The translations under genes and the position numbers were made by a program. Below the pieces are notes generated by a model that saw nothing but the letters and a program-made list of their open reading frames with translations, was not told where the DNA came from and ran no database searches. From the NCBI GenBank assembly GCA_963756185.1, contig CAVWMS010000001.1, positions 310,001 through 374,000 of the forward strand: a DNA stretch of 64,000 nucleotides, in the 5' to 3' direction. Positions 7,217 to 17,157 of the stretch are shown here, piece after piece. Numbering within the stretch: position 1 is the stretch's first letter; the number at the start of each line of letters is the position of its first letter. This DNA comes from DATAXI01 sp963756185. GTDB lineage: Bacteria > Verrucomicrobiota > Verrucomicrobiia > Chthoniobacterales > Chthoniobacteraceae.

Positions 7217-8987
7217 CTAACCCAAATGAGCCGCCGCTGCGATGAAGTTTCGCTTTGGTTTGTGCCTGGCGCGGACTCCGGCTATGAATGCTTCCCACTC
7301 GGCTCTCTGCCCCATTCCAGCCATGAGCGTCTTGACCTTCGCCAGGCAGGCGACGGCTTCCTTGTAACTCGAATTATCTTTCTGATCGATTAACCGCTCT
7401 GCCTCGCGTTGGTAAACGGGAATCGCGTCCTCCGGATGAGCCTTTTGGCGTTTGCCTGCAAGAGCGATCCATAAGTCGTTCGCGCAGCCATGAGCCTTCG
7501 CCTCCAGCCACGCAGTTTCCGCCTCGCCCTCCCAAAGGAAGACTTTCACCAGTTCGCTGGCATCCCGTTCTGCCCAGGGAATCCAGCCGCGGACTCCGCG
7601 CACTTTCTTCGGAGCGGCATTGGGATTGGGGCGCAATTTCTCCAAAGCGCGTTTCTGCCAAACGGGCCAGACGGATGGCCTGGCCGGCGTGTTCTTTGAG
7701 TTCTTGGTAATCGCGGAGGCAGGGGCATTCTTCAAACTGCGCCCACATCAATGCCATGGCGTCGTCATGCCGTCCCCGGCGACGATATTCCTCCGCGATG
7801 AACTTGCGGAGATCGCGGTCGGGGTTGTCTCGGAAGGCGGCCATTCCGCGCTCTGCCCATGCCAGAGCCTCGTCGGGACGCTGTGCATTGGCGTAAAGCC
7901 GTGCGATATCCAGGAAATGGCGGGCGCTTGAAAGATCCTTCGTCTTGATCTTCACCAAGGCGTCCAAGTTGCCGCCGGCGTGCGCCGCCTGCTCCATAAT
8001 ATGGGTCAGGCGAAAACGCGCGCTGGAGAAGTCTTCCTTTGCTCCCGGTTTCAAGTCGGCAAGCAGCGCCCACGCTTCTTCTGCCAATTGCCGGTAGCGT
8101 GCCAGTCCTTTCCTTCCAAATGCATCGGCATACTTCGTCGCCGAATCGTGGAAGACATCCCAGTCGCCACGAAGTTCCCAATCGAAGAGGCGTGTGGCCA
8201 GCGCCTCCGGGTCCGGCTTCGCTATAAGACAGGCTCGCAGGTGCAAATCCTGGAGCAACTCCAGCACCCCTCCGAGGCCACCATCGGAATCGTCGATCTG
8301 GCCCATTGCCTTTTCCACCCGTTTCAAGGCGTGTTCCGCCAGTTCGATTACGGCTGTCGCGTGCCCCTCGGCGAGCAATTCTTTCAGCGGCTCGACCGCC
8401 TCCTCGACTCCCCGGGCAAAACCGTACGCCTCGTGATAGGAGACAAATCCTCGGATCGCAGTTGCCCTGGTAATCGAGTCTCGATAGGCGGGAAAGTCGA
8501 TTCGCTTCGAAGTGGCACGGGCGGCGTTGCGTAGAAGTTTTTCACGGAGGCGGTCATCGCGTTCCGCCACGTCGAGCAGGAGGTCCACGAGCGTTTCCAT
8601 GCTCTGTTTCAACAACCACGGACGCAAGTCGCCGAGATTTACCACCGGCATAGCACGGTCCGTTTCGCTTCCCGCCTGCCCGCGGCCGCCCGGTTTTTGC
8701 GAATCCAGCCAAGCCAGGGACACCGCGACGCAGTGCTTGCAAAAGTTGCCATCCATGCCGACAGGGCATGAGCATTCGAACTCCAACCTGCCCCCGACGG
8801 CGGTCAACCGCACCTCGTATTCCTCCGTGCCTGTAACTTTCGCCCTCAGCGTATCCCCGCGTTTGACGAGCGCCTTAACCCGGCCTCCGGCAAAATAATT
8901 CTCCCCCCGTTGAAGCGACCTGTCGCTCGCAAGACGCTCAATGAGCCGTCGTGTAAGAACCGCCGGCAGGTTGGAAGCCTTGGACAT
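7217..8987 (-). pseudogene. SWIM zinc-finger protein, one frameshift
   Basis: A SWIM-type zinc finger near residues 70-90 (FECSCPVGMDGNFCKHCVAV, a CxC...CxH ligand pattern) is followed by a long alpha-helical region of tetratricopeptide-like character. SWIM proteins bind nucleic acids or proteins and are often linked to transposon or helicase functions; the exact role here is unknown. The frame opening at 8987 (MSKASNLPAV) loses its coherence near 7683-7689, after LKEHA. The family-like sequence continues one base out of frame (ARPSVWPVWQKRALEKLR ...) to 7217. One extra base in CCGG explains this, giving a corrected length of about 589 residues. It could be a real mutation or a sequencing indel. 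The ATG at 9050 is an alternative start but adds an uncharacteristic leader. Confidence 0.7.
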
Positions 8988-9327
8988 AAAAAAGGCGTGA
9001 CGGAAGGCATAATGGAGGTAGGCGCTCCCGCAAGCGGGATTGATTGCCAATAGGCAGTCCTGACGCCCCGGGACGAGGACCTCCCAAGCCCGGCACTTGG
9101 ACCGATGCTCATTCCGTCACGCATACCCAGTCTACAATTCAGGTCCCCCCTTTGCCAGATTTTCATTGGCCAAGGGCGGCGTATTTCGAACTCCCCATCC
9201 CGGCGGAAACCCTCGTGGGGTTATTCGGGAGGACTTGCGACACGCGCCAGCATGGATCGCCGATCTGTTGCGGCCGCTCACCGAAGCCGCTGCTTGATCC
9301 GTGGAAGCCAGAGCACAGAATAGAGGA
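8988..9327. other. Intergenic stretch without a recognisable gene
   Basis: Frames here on both strands (for example 9044-9331 plus, 9132-9374 minus) are short, mutually overlapping and without domains. No terminator or RNA gene was seen. The promoters of the divergent SWIM-domain and DUF6933 genes must lie in this interval. Confidence 0.4.
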
Positions 9328-9831
9328 ATGATCATTTCCGCCTCCGCCAAATTCAGTGATCGGCTGAACTGCATGATCTCGCTGCCGGACCGTCGGCGTC
9401 CTCAAACCGGGAAGATCGATTGCTGGAGCGCTGACATTGTACGCGCCTACGGCGTCGGCGATTGCGCATTGGCGATGAACGACGCCTCGCTCTCGATGGT
9501 GGTTGTGCCTCTAAAGGGAGTGAGGACATTCGAGCAATTTCTTCCGGCTTTTCTTGAACGGGCAGCCAGGTTGTTCAAGGCGGCCGGGGGCTCCCTTGAA
9601 ACGCGAAATCAGACAGTCATCGTTCTGCGCCGAAGCGACCGACAATTGATCGGCACGATGAACGATGCCCGTCTGAACGCCCGCTACGAGATTGAATACA
9701 GGCGAGCCCAGGACGCCGACGTTGATTGGGATGCGGTCGAGGACGAGCTAAACCAGATTCCGTTTTCGGCGACCGACTACGTTCCACCAAAGGAGGAACT
9801 GGCTCGGGTGCTTGCTTCACCGTTCCATTGA
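9328..9831 (+). CDS. DUF6933 family protein
   Basis: From the ATG at 9328 the 167-residue product starts MIISASAKFSDRL and contains CWSADIVRAYGVGDCALAMN, a strand-rich core and RSDRQLIGTMNDAR. I recognise this pattern as the DUF6933 family, small proteins found in many bacteria and of unknown function. A GTG at 9301 extends the frame by nine residues, but the family usually begins at the MII segment. AGAGGA precedes the ATG directly, closer than ideal. No partner gene is adjacent. Confidence 0.65.
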   Translation: MIISASAKFSDRLNCMISLPDRRRPQTGKIDCWSADIVRAYGVGDCALAMNDASLSMVVVPLKGVRTFEQFLPAFLERAARLFKAAGGSLETRNQTVIVLRRSDRQLIGTMNDARLNARYEIEYRRAQDADVDWDAVEDELNQIPFSATDYVPPKEELARVLASPFH

Positions 9832-9873
9832 GGCCTGCCGCCTGGTTCCCCTTGCATGCGTGCCGACCGCTTG

Positions 9874-9933
9874 CCACGCAAAGCATTCGCCATTTTCCGC
9901 TTCGCGCTCCCTCCGGTCGGCTCCGCTTCAAAC
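9874..9933 (+). repeat. Dispersed 60-bp repeat, copy 1
   Basis: The segment starting CCACGCAAAGCATTCGCC and ending CGCTTCAAAC reappears in the same orientation at 20713-20773 with six substitutions and one indel. The two copies flank the gene cluster between 9.95 and 20.63 kb. Neither copy is inside a plausible gene. The nature of the repeat (intergenic repeat family or element end) cannot be decided from two copies. Confidence 0.7.
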
Positions 9934-9949
9934 GGTCGCTTTCGTCAGT

Positions 9950-10606
9950 TCAAAGTTCCGGGACTAAAGTCAGGCCGCGTTGGACATTCAGTCGACGCCT
10001 TACAAACCGGCTTGCTCCGACGCCGACCGCCCAACCCGTTATCACGTCGATGACGTGATGCTGGTGCGTAAGCAATGTCGAAAGGGCGATGGCGGCCGCC
10101 CACGTCCAGAGGAGTCGGCGACCGAGTGGTGAGGCATGGCGGGAGTAGGCGCTGATACAGCACACGGAGAGCGCCACGTGTAGCGACGGCACCATGTTGT
10201 AGCTGAGACTCAGCCATTGCGCGAAATGAAAGGGCGCCGTCCAGATGCCGAGTTCAGTCGGTGGTGCATAGGCGGGCTGCGATGGCACGAGAAGGAAGCC
10301 GATACCGCCGCAGAATGTGGCCAGGGTCAGCGCAAAAATGAGCGTAGTAAACTCGCGCCGATCCCGGATGATGAAAGGACCTGCGAAGAAGAGCAGATAG
10401 ATGCTCATGTATATGAGTACCGTGCCGGGTACGAGAGGGATGGAAAGCTCGAAGGGGAAATTGACACGCACGCGCAGGGTGCGATGCGCTGTGATCCATG
10501 AGCAGCCGCCATATACGAACCAGAACCAGGCCGTGTTCAGCGCGGAGAGAAGCCACGCGAAGCGGAGTTGCGGCCAGCCGGGGCAGGCGAAGAATCGCTC
10601 CTTCAT
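9950..10606 (-). CDS. PAP2-superfamily membrane phosphatase / inositolphosphotransferase-like
   Basis: From the ATG at 10606 (MKERFFACPGW) the 218-residue protein has about five or six membrane helices. Its two signature segments fit the PAP2/Aur1-type lipid phosphotransferase group: YNMVPSLHVALSV, with the catalytic-core SLH, and LLTHQHHVIDVITGW, with the second catalytic His and Asp. Members dephosphorylate lipid phosphates or transfer phospho-head groups at the membrane. The frame is open further upstream to 10930 but that part lies over the divergent Rieske gene. It is the first gene of the accessory cluster, divergent from the Rieske oxygenase. A role in lipid-substrate processing is inference. 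Confidence 0.75.
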   Translation of the reverse strand: MKERFFACPGWPQLRFAWLLSALNTAWFWFVYGGCSWITAHRTLRVRVNFPFELSIPLVPGTVLIYMSIYLLFFAGPFIIRDRREFTTLIFALTLATFCGGIGFLLVPSQPAYAPPTELGIWTAPFHFAQWLSLSYNMVPSLHVALSVCCISAYSRHASPLGRRLLWTWAAAIALSTLLTHQHHVIDVITGWAVGVGASRFVRRRLNVQRGLTLVPEL

Positions 10607-10818
10607 TTGGAGGGTGAAGAACGGGGAGGTAGCACAGGCGGGTGAGGAAGCCCTCAACGTCTTAGCCGAACCTGCGGGTTCAGCAAGTTGATCGTTTGGG
10701 ACTGCCGCGACCTCAAACGGCAATACCGGGCGGTTCAGCAGTTCCCAAAGGAGGGCGAAGGTTCGAAAATCACTGTGCTTGCTTGCAGAGCTTCGAGGCT
10801 GCCAGTTCAATAGCCCCC

Positions 10819-11835
10819 TTGGACGACTCGTCTGATCATCCTGTGAAAGAGACGTTCGCTGGCGGATTTCCGCAGACACCGGCGTCCTGGTATTACGTCG
10901 GGACGGTGGCTCAACTCTCCCGTGCCCCAATGCGTTTCGATTTGCCGGGTGAGCGTTCCTACGTCGCGTTTTGCGGCGCGAACAGTCCGGCAGTGTTAAG
11001 TGGAGATTGCTGCCACATGGGGGCCGATCTTTCGCTTGGATGCGTGAAGAACGGGCGGCTCGCCTGCCCCTTGCACGGATGGGAGTACGCCGGCGATGGG
11101 CGCTGTGAACATATTCCAGCCACAGCCGATATCCCTTCCTTCGCCCGGCAGGCGGCCTTTCCGGTAGAGGTATGTGGCGATCAGGTTTTTTTCTTTAATC
11201 GGCTGGAGGCCACGTTCCCGTTGCCGTTCTTTCCTGGAGTGGACGCCGGGGACCTGCTCGCGGCGCCAGCGTTTGAGTTCACGGTGCTGGCGCCCTGGTA
11301 TCTGCTAAGCGCGAATGGCTTCGATGCCCAGCATTTCCGTTGCGCCCATGATCGCACTTTGGTGGGCGAGCCGGTCGTCGATTCCCGGCACGAATTCTCG
11401 TGGCGCGTACGCGCAAAGTTCCGGGTTACGGGCGACTCCCTTCGTGACCGACTGACTCGTGGTATTTCCGGCTCTGAAGTCGAGATGACGGTGGAGAATT
11501 GGAACGGAAACCTGGTGCTGGTGGCGGCGCGATTTCAACGCACGACCAGTTATGGGATTGTGAGCTTCATTCCGATAGACCGGCAGCGAACCAAAGTGCG
11601 AAACATCGTTTTGGTGCCAAGAAGCCAGAGCTGGATTGGCCGGCGGATCATCGATCCGCTGGACGCGGTGATTCGCAGATCGTTTATTCAGAAATTCGTG
11701 CGTTCGGACGCCGATCGCTCTGATGGTATCCGGTTCCGGCCGGACCGTATGATCGGGGCCGACAAATTGCTGGTCGATTACCTCGCCTGGCTGCAAAATC
11801 TCCATCGTGCATCCCAGCCGGAGAGCATCCTATGA
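10819..11835 (+). CDS. Rieske-type non-heme iron oxygenase
   Basis: The N-terminal Rieske [2Fe-2S] domain shows both ligand pairs, CCHMGADLSLG (near 11010-11040) and CPLHGW (near 11068-11085). The C-terminal domain has a mononuclear iron motif NGFDAQHFRCAH (near 11314-11350), the D-x2-H-x4-H pattern of Rieske oxygenases. These enzymes hydroxylate or desaturate aromatic, steroid or lipid substrates using O2 and an external reductase. Single-component length (about 338 residues) resembles the KshA/DAF-36 side of the family. No ATG suits the N-terminus; TTG 10819 or GTG 10843 are the best starts. It overlaps the next gene by ATGA (11832-11835). Confidence 0.85.
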   Translation: MDDSSDHPVKETFAGGFPQTPASWYYVGTVAQLSRAPMRFDLPGERSYVAFCGANSPAVLSGDCCHMGADLSLGCVKNGRLACPLHGWEYAGDGRCEHIPATADIPSFARQAAFPVEVCGDQVFFFNRLEATFPLPFFPGVDAGDLLAAPAFEFTVLAPWYLLSANGFDAQHFRCAHDRTLVGEPVVDSRHEFSWRVRAKFRVTGDSLRDRLTRGISGSEVEMTVENWNGNLVLVAARFQRTTSYGIVSFIPIDRQRTKVRNIVLVPRSQSWIGRRIIDPLDAVIRRSFIQKFVRSDADRSDGIRFRPDRMIGADKLLVDYLAWLQNLHRASQPESIL

Positions 11836-12426
11836 GAAAACTGATCGTCTGTTTGTTCCTCGCCCTTGCTGTCCCCGTCATGGCCCAGGCGCCGCCAACG
11901 ACCGATGAAGCGACCGCTTCCATTACTCAATTGCGCGAAGGGCTGATCACGAGTTTTAACAAGGGCGATATCGACGGCCTGTTGAGTTACCTGGATCCCA
12001 ACGTGGTGGTGACATGGCAGAATGGGGAAGTTTGTCGTGGCCCCGGGGAGGTGCGGGCGTTTTACCAACGCATGATGTCGGGCGATAACCGGGTAGTCCG
12101 GGAGATGAAGTGCGAACCGGAGGTGGTGGGCCGGCACATCTACGGCGATTGGGCCGTGTCGTGGGGAAATCTGCATGACCACTTCGTGCTGAACGATGGG
12201 TCTGATCTTCCGTTCAACAGCTGTTTTTACGGCAACGATTGTGAAGCGGGGAGATCGATGGTATGTGGCCGCATTTCATACCTCGGTCAGCGCATTTCAA
12301 AATCCCGTGCTGTCGCTGGCGGAACACCGGATTGGATTGTGGCTGGGCCTCGGCGGCGCCGCCGTGGGATTGATATTGGGGCTCGTCCTTTCGCGTCTGT
12401 TTGCGGCTAAGAGGCGGAGTGCGTGA
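11832..12426 (+). pseudogene. SnoaL/DUF4440-like protein with signal peptide and C-terminal anchor, one frameshift
   Basis: A signal peptide (MRKLIVCLFLALAVPVMAQA) is followed by a SnoaL/NTF2-like domain (residues about 28-120: FNKGDIDGLLSYLDPNVVVT, then a GPGEVRAFYQRM helix). Near 12224-12228 a TTTTT run breaks the frame. Removing one T restores TATIVKRGDRWYVAAFHTSV and a C-terminal membrane helix (GLWLGLGGAAVGLILGLVLS), giving 197 residues that end in GTGA overlapping the next gene. The corrected reading is so coherent that a sequencing indel is likely. The gene is embedded in an operon with the Rieske oxygenase; SnoaL-fold proteins act as cyclases, hydratases or binding proteins. Confidence 0.7.
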
Positions 12427-13364
12427 TCCTATCGGAAGAGGACAGGAACCTGCTCTCGCGCGCAGCGGCGAGGGAGGGTGGGCTTGAAGAATTAACCCAG
12501 GATCGTTTAGCAGACCTCACGCGAACCGAAGGCTTGGATTTCGCGACCGCACTATTGTACGCCCGAATATTGAGGAACCGCGCGAACGAGGAGTTTCTCA
12601 AGTTGGCCAGCAGCGAGCATGCATCTTCGAAACCAAGCGTAGATCTTATTGGTGTCGTACCCGGCGCATTCCATCGTGAGCACCGGAACACCGGTGCCGA
12701 CGGTGCGCGAGTGTTGGCGATTGCGGACCAATTGGGATGCAAGGCCGAGGTCATTCCGATACCGAGTTTCGGATCGCTGGACGAAGACGCAGGAATCATT
12801 CTCGATTGGCTCGAAGCGCGTCAGGGGCGAAGAATTGCCCTGATCAGTCTCAGCAAAGGCGGGGCTGACGTGAAACGTGCGTTGTCCCTCCCGCGGGCAG
12901 CCAAAGCTTTCGCCGCGGTTTCAGCGTGGATCAGCTTTAGTGGGATGGTTCAGGGAACGCCGTTGGTGTCGTGGCTACGCAAGCGCCCCTTGCGCTGGTT
13001 GGGCGTGTGCCTGGCGCTCTGGTGGAAGGGAAACAGCATCGCCGGGCTAAACGATCTCTGCCATGAGTCAAAGGACGACGCGGCGTCGGAGTGGCCCGCG
13101 ATCCCTCCGCACTTGAAATTGATTCACATATGCGGCTTTCCGCTGCGGCGACATATTGCCCACGAGTGGGCGGGGCGAGGTTACGCCCGCCTCTCGACTA
13201 TGGGGCCGAACGATGGAGGTGGCATTTTACTGGCCGATTTTTTGCGCGTACCGGGAATCGTTTGCCCCATTTGGGGCGCGGACCATTATCTCAAGCCGCA
13301 CTGGGACATAATGCCGTTGCTGCAAGGCATCGTGACGGCCGCGCTGGCTGCCGACACGCCCTAG
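12423..13364 (+). CDS. Alpha/beta-hydrolase-like protein
   Basis: This 313-residue protein has a helical N-terminal part (1-70) and then an alpha/beta-hydrolase-like core. A strand-turn, ALISLSKGGADVKRAL near residues 137-152, occupies the place of the nucleophile elbow, and GADHYLKPHW near residue 290 could supply the catalytic His. The elbow reads S-L-S-K-G instead of G-x-S-x-G, so catalysis is uncertain. A typical role would be release or hydrolysis of an ester, thioester or lactone. The GTG start overlaps the preceding stop. The gene converges with the desaturase, the stops overlapping at 13361-13364. Confidence 0.65.
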   Translation: MILSEEDRNLLSRAAAREGGLEELTQDRLADLTRTEGLDFATALLYARILRNRANEEFLKLASSEHASSKPSVDLIGVVPGAFHREHRNTGADGARVLAIADQLGCKAEVIPIPSFGSLDEDAGIILDWLEARQGRRIALISLSKGGADVKRALSLPRAAKAFAAVSAWISFSGMVQGTPLVSWLRKRPLRWLGVCLALWWKGNSIAGLNDLCHESKDDAASEWPAIPPHLKLIHICGFPLRRHIAHEWAGRGYARLSTMGPNDGGGILLADFLRVPGIVCPIWGADHYLKPHWDIMPLLQGIVTAALAADTP

Positions 13365-14281
13365 GGGATGATCCTGCCCGCGTGAGGATTGGGGACACGG
13401 TCGGTGGCAGGCTTCGGTCCCCGCCACATTTTCAAATACGCGGTGAGCAGAAAGCCACGCGAAGGATCACCTTCCGGCTCCGTCTTCGGGAGATGCACCC
13501 ACGGAACGGACGGATGGGAATGGTGAGTGAGATGGAGGTTATGATTCAGCCAAATCGCATCGAGCGGTTTCCAAATCCACAAATTGCGAGCGCCTCGCGT
13601 CACGTGGCGTTCCGTGCCGTAGTGATGCACGTACTGCATTCCTGACCACATCAGTCCAAAGCCGGCATACATGCCGAGATATAGTCCCACGGGAATGTGC
13701 AGGAGCCAGACGATGCCGGTGTGCAGAAGGATCGCACCCGCGCATTCAAGGCGGATAACCAGGCGATAACGCGGATTGAACGACTCCATGAATGCCGTGG
13801 AGGCTTGGTCCACATGCCAATATTTCTTGTCGTCACGAAAGGGGAGCAGCAGAAAGACCACATTGCTGAGCACCACCATGACGTAATAGAGCCCGGTCAG
13901 AATTCCGTAGAGCACGAGAATTTTCCAGAGCTTGTGATCTTCCTCGAAATAAAAATCGAACGCCTCATCGTCCGAACGGTTACGCAGATGATGGCCAAGA
14001 TGCCCCTGGCGAATGAGATGAAAAGGCGCCGGAAAGAGCAGCGCCATAAGGCTTCCCGCCAGATCGTTCCAAAAGCGATTCGAAAACAGCATCGCGTGCT
14101 CCGCCTCGTGAATGATCGCGTACACCGAATTCATCACGACGCCGAAGATCACTGCCAGCAGCGCCACAAGCCAGCCGTTGTGAATGTGCGTGAGGGCGAG
14201 GATACAGCCGGCGACCGCAAGTAACTGGCCGAGGATAATCGTGAGGTTCACTCGATTTGGAATCTCTGAGGTCTCTTTCAT
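13361..14281 (-). CDS. Membrane fatty-acid desaturase / hydroxylase
   Basis: Three histidine clusters of the membrane di-iron desaturase family are present in order: HEAEH (near residue 59), HLGHH (near residue 90) and HLTHH (near residue 255). Four hydrophobic helices flank them. Such enzymes introduce double bases or hydroxyls into acyl chains or carotenoid-like lipids at the inner membrane. The start at 14281 (MKETSEIPNRVNL) is preferred to the upstream ATG at 14476, which would overlap the divergent gene. The 306-residue length is typical. About 150 bases separate it from the divergent radical-SAM operon. Confidence 0.85.
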   Translation of the reverse strand: MKETSEIPNRVNLTIILGQLLAVAGCILALTHIHNGWLVALLAVIFGVVMNSVYAIIHEAEHAMLFSNRFWNDLAGSLMALLFPAPFHLIRQGHLGHHLRNRSDDEAFDFYFEEDHKLWKILVLYGILTGLYYVMVVLSNVVFLLLPFRDDKKYWHVDQASTAFMESFNPRYRLVIRLECAGAILLHTGIVWLLHIPVGLYLGMYAGFGLMWSGMQYVHHYGTERHVTRGARNLWIWKPLDAIWLNHNLHLTHHSHPSVPWVHLPKTEPEGDPSRGFLLTAYLKMWRGPKPATDRVPNPHAGRIIP

Positions 14282-14428
14282 GGGCTCCTTCGCGTGGCGG
14301 GCCGGCTCCTGCTCAATGGGAGAAGGTATTAAACTCAAATCTCTCCGGTTTTGCCATTGAAAAACTCGATGAATCCTTCGGTTTTTTTCAATTTGGCCGC
14401 GGTGATGGGAAGCGGCTAGAGTTGGCGC

Positions 14429-15802
14429 GTGATCAAGATCGCCCTGATTTCCCCCAAGGGTCCGCTCTACCGGCATCGCGGCGGTATTTGGAAGAAATCG
14501 CTCCGTTACCAGCCCCTGACGCTCACGACTCTTGCCGCGCTGGTGCCGGCGGATATTCCAGCCGAAATCGAGCTAATCGATGAAGGTATTGCCGACGTTC
14601 CCCTGGATTTGGCGGCGGACCTCGTGGGATTCACGGTCATCACGGGTACGGCGCGGCGTGCCTACGAGCTGGCCGATCATTTTCGCGCCCGCGGCATTGC
14701 CGTCGTGTTAGGCGGGCCGCACGTGACTCTCATTCCCGAGGACGCCGAGCCGCATGCGGACGCGCTGGTAATTGGTTACGCGGAGGATACCTGGCCGCAG
14801 TTGCTGCGCAATTTCGCCAGTGGACGGATGGCGAGATGCTATAAACAGGCGCCGGGGCTGGAGATCGGTGGGCGGGCCTTTCCCCGCCGCGATCTTCTGC
14901 CCAGCCGGCGTTTCCTCACGAGCAATGTGTTTGAAGCGACGCGCGGGTGCGTCCATAGCTGCGACTTCTGCGTGGTGCCCACAGCGTGGGGCCGCAAGCC
15001 ACTCCAAAAGCCAGTAGGGGAAGTGGTGGCGGACATCTGTCAGCACGGCGCTCGCAAGCTCATCTTCGTGGACCTGAACCTCATCGCACATCGCGGCTAC
15101 GCACTGGAACTGTTTACCGCTCTCATTCCACTGAGGGTTCAGTGGTATGGGCTCGCGACGACGCTGCTCGCGGATGATCCCGAACTGCTTGAACTCGCGG
15201 AACGGAGCGGCTGCAAGGGATTGCTAATGGGCCTGGAATCAATCTCCGTCGCGAATCTTCAGCAGAATCACAAGGGTTTCAACTCGCCGGAGGATTACTC
15301 ACGGGTGGTCGAACGTCTCCATGCGCACGGCATCGCGCTCCAGGGTTGTTTTGTCTTCGGTCTCGATGATGACCGGCCGGATGTCTTCCTGAAAACTGCC
15401 GAGTTCGCCGTGGAGGCGGGGATCGATCTCCCACGGTTTGCCATTGTGACCCCATTTCCCAACACACCGCTTTACATGCGGCTCGCGGCGGAGGGCCGCA
15501 TCCTTACCCGCGATTGGGAACTCTACGATGGACAGCACGTGGTCTTCCAGCCCCGCCACCTGAGCGTTTCCGAGCTGCAACTCGGAGTCGAGGCAGCCTG
15601 GAAACGCGCATACAGTTTGCGCTCGATCGTTCGCCGCATCCGCCGCTCACCTGCACCCTGGCCAGTGCGGTTGGGGACAAATCTCGGCTATCGTTTTTAC
15701 GCGCACCACCTTAGCCAGTTCTACAACTGTGACTGGATCATCGGCCGCGCTCCGGCTGCGCCGATGCGGCTCCCGCCGGATTTGGAAACCGCGCCCGCAT
15801 GA
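14429..15802 (+). CDS. B12-binding radical SAM protein 1
   Basis: The 457-residue protein has an N-terminal Rossmann-like B12-binding region (residues about 1-130, with VVLGGPHVTLIPEDAEPHAD) and a radical-SAM core whose cluster motif is CVHSCDFC (CxxxCxxC) near residue 175. A radical-SAM barrel and C-terminal region follow. Class B radical-SAM enzymes of this type methylate or rearrange unactivated carbons. I do not see the DxHxxG B12-ligand motif, which is common in this subgroup. GTG is the start. The stop overlaps the next start by ATGA (15799-15802). It is the first gene of a five-gene overlapping operon. Confidence 0.88.
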   Translation: MIKIALISPKGPLYRHRGGIWKKSLRYQPLTLTTLAALVPADIPAEIELIDEGIADVPLDLAADLVGFTVITGTARRAYELADHFRARGIAVVLGGPHVTLIPEDAEPHADALVIGYAEDTWPQLLRNFASGRMARCYKQAPGLEIGGRAFPRRDLLPSRRFLTSNVFEATRGCVHSCDFCVVPTAWGRKPLQKPVGEVVADICQHGARKLIFVDLNLIAHRGYALELFTALIPLRVQWYGLATTLLADDPELLELAERSGCKGLLMGLESISVANLQQNHKGFNSPEDYSRVVERLHAHGIALQGCFVFGLDDDRPDVFLKTAEFAVEAGIDLPRFAIVTPFPNTPLYMRLAAEGRILTRDWELYDGQHVVFQPRHLSVSELQLGVEAAWKRAYSLRSIVRRIRRSPAPWPVRLGTNLGYRFYAHHLSQFYNCDWIIGRAPAAPMRLPPDLETAPA

Positions 15803-17157
15803 GGCTTACCATCATTCATCCGTGCATCGGGCGGCGCCGCGGTGATAGGAATTACGTCCGCACATGGCAAATGGAGCCGCTGCCGGCAGCCACGCTCGCG
15901 GGCCTCACGCCGCCGGACGTCAAGGTGCGGTTTTACGATGATCGCATGGAAACGATCCCGTACGATGAGCCGACGGATCTTGTAGCCATGAGCGTGGAGA
16001 CCTACACAGCGAAGCGCGCTTACCAGATCGCCAGCGAATACCGCCGCCGCGGAGTCCCGGTGGTGATGGGTGGCTTTCACCCGAGTCTTTGCTCCGATGA
16101 AGTGGCGCGTTACGCGGAAGCGGTCGTGACGGGAGAGGCCGAAGAGCTTTGGCCCCGGGTGCTAGACGATGCCCGACATGGCCGGCTGGAGAAGTTTTAC
16201 CGCTCCTCCAGGCGTCCCTCGCTGGTCGGATTGCGGCCCGACCGCTCGATTTTTCGGGGCAAGCGGTATCTTCCAATCGGCCTGGTGGAAGCGGGGCGCG
16301 GATGCCATTTCAAGTGCGACTTTTGCGCCGTACAGACCGTGTTTTCGCAAAGCCAGACCCGGCGTCCGCCGGATGACATCATCGCCGAACTTGCGATGTT
16401 GAAACGCAAAAAGAAGCTCTTTTTCTTCGTCGACGATAACATCACCTCGAATCTCGCACAGGCGAAGGAGTTCTTTCGGGCGCTCATTCCGCTCGGCATT
16501 CGCTGGGTGGGACAATCCAGCATCAATGCGGCGCATGACGAGGAGTTTCTCGACTTGCTCACGCGCAGCGGCTGCCAGGGCGTGCTGATCGGATTCGAGA
16601 GCCTGAACCCGTCGAACCTCGCGGCAATGAACAAGACATTCAACACCGCGCGCGGCGGGTTCACGAAGGCGCTGGCTAATTTGCGCAAGCACCTGATTCG
16701 CATCTACGGCACGTTTGTCTTTGGCTATGACGGCGATACGCCGGCAAGCTTCGCGCAAACGGTGGAATTCGCGCAGGAGCACGCGTTTTATATCGCGGCT
16801 TTCAATCACCTCACCCCGTTTCCCGGGACACCGCTCTACATTCGCCTCGCGGCCGAGAAGCGCCTGCTTTACGATGCGTGGTGGCTGGACGAGCGCTACA
16901 GCTATAATCATATCCCGTTTCTTCCGCGTGGAATGAATGCAGAGGAACTGCAACGCGGGTGTCTCGCCGCGCGGCGGAGCTTCTACTCGTGGAAGAGTAT
17001 CGTCCGTCGAAGCATGGACGCGGCAAACCGGGCCAACAGTTTCATGTGGCGGAACTTTTTTTTGATCAACGGAATGCATCGCGGCGATGTAAGCCTGCGC
17101 GACGATTACCCGCTCGGGGACGAATCATGGACCGGACAGTTGCTGACTGCCAACTAG
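15799..17157 (+). CDS. B12-binding radical SAM protein 2
   Basis: This is a second, diverged member of the same family (452 residues). It has an N-terminal B12-binding-like domain with VVMGGFHPSLCSDEVARYAE, then the radical-SAM motif CHFKCDFC near residue 173 and the barrel (FVDDNITSN, LIGFESL). It shares layout with its upstream neighbour but identity looks moderate, so the pair probably performs consecutive, different steps rather than being a recent duplication. Start and stop overlap the neighbouring genes (ATGA at 15799; 31 bases with the next gene). The product is likely an unusually methylated or rearranged acyl or isoprenoid compound; this is inference. Confidence 0.87.
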   Translation: MRLTIIHPCIGRRRGDRNYVRTWQMEPLPAATLAGLTPPDVKVRFYDDRMETIPYDEPTDLVAMSVETYTAKRAYQIASEYRRRGVPVVMGGFHPSLCSDEVARYAEAVVTGEAEELWPRVLDDARHGRLEKFYRSSRRPSLVGLRPDRSIFRGKRYLPIGLVEAGRGCHFKCDFCAVQTVFSQSQTRRPPDDIIAELAMLKRKKKLFFFVDDNITSNLAQAKEFFRALIPLGIRWVGQSSINAAHDEEFLDLLTRSGCQGVLIGFESLNPSNLAAMNKTFNTARGGFTKALANLRKHLIRIYGTFVFGYDGDTPASFAQTVEFAQEHAFYIAAFNHLTPFPGTPLYIRLAAEKRLLYDAWWLDERYSYNHIPFLPRGMNAEELQRGCLAARRSFYSWKSIVRRSMDAANRANSFMWRNFFLINGMHRGDVSLRDDYPLGDESWTGQLLTAN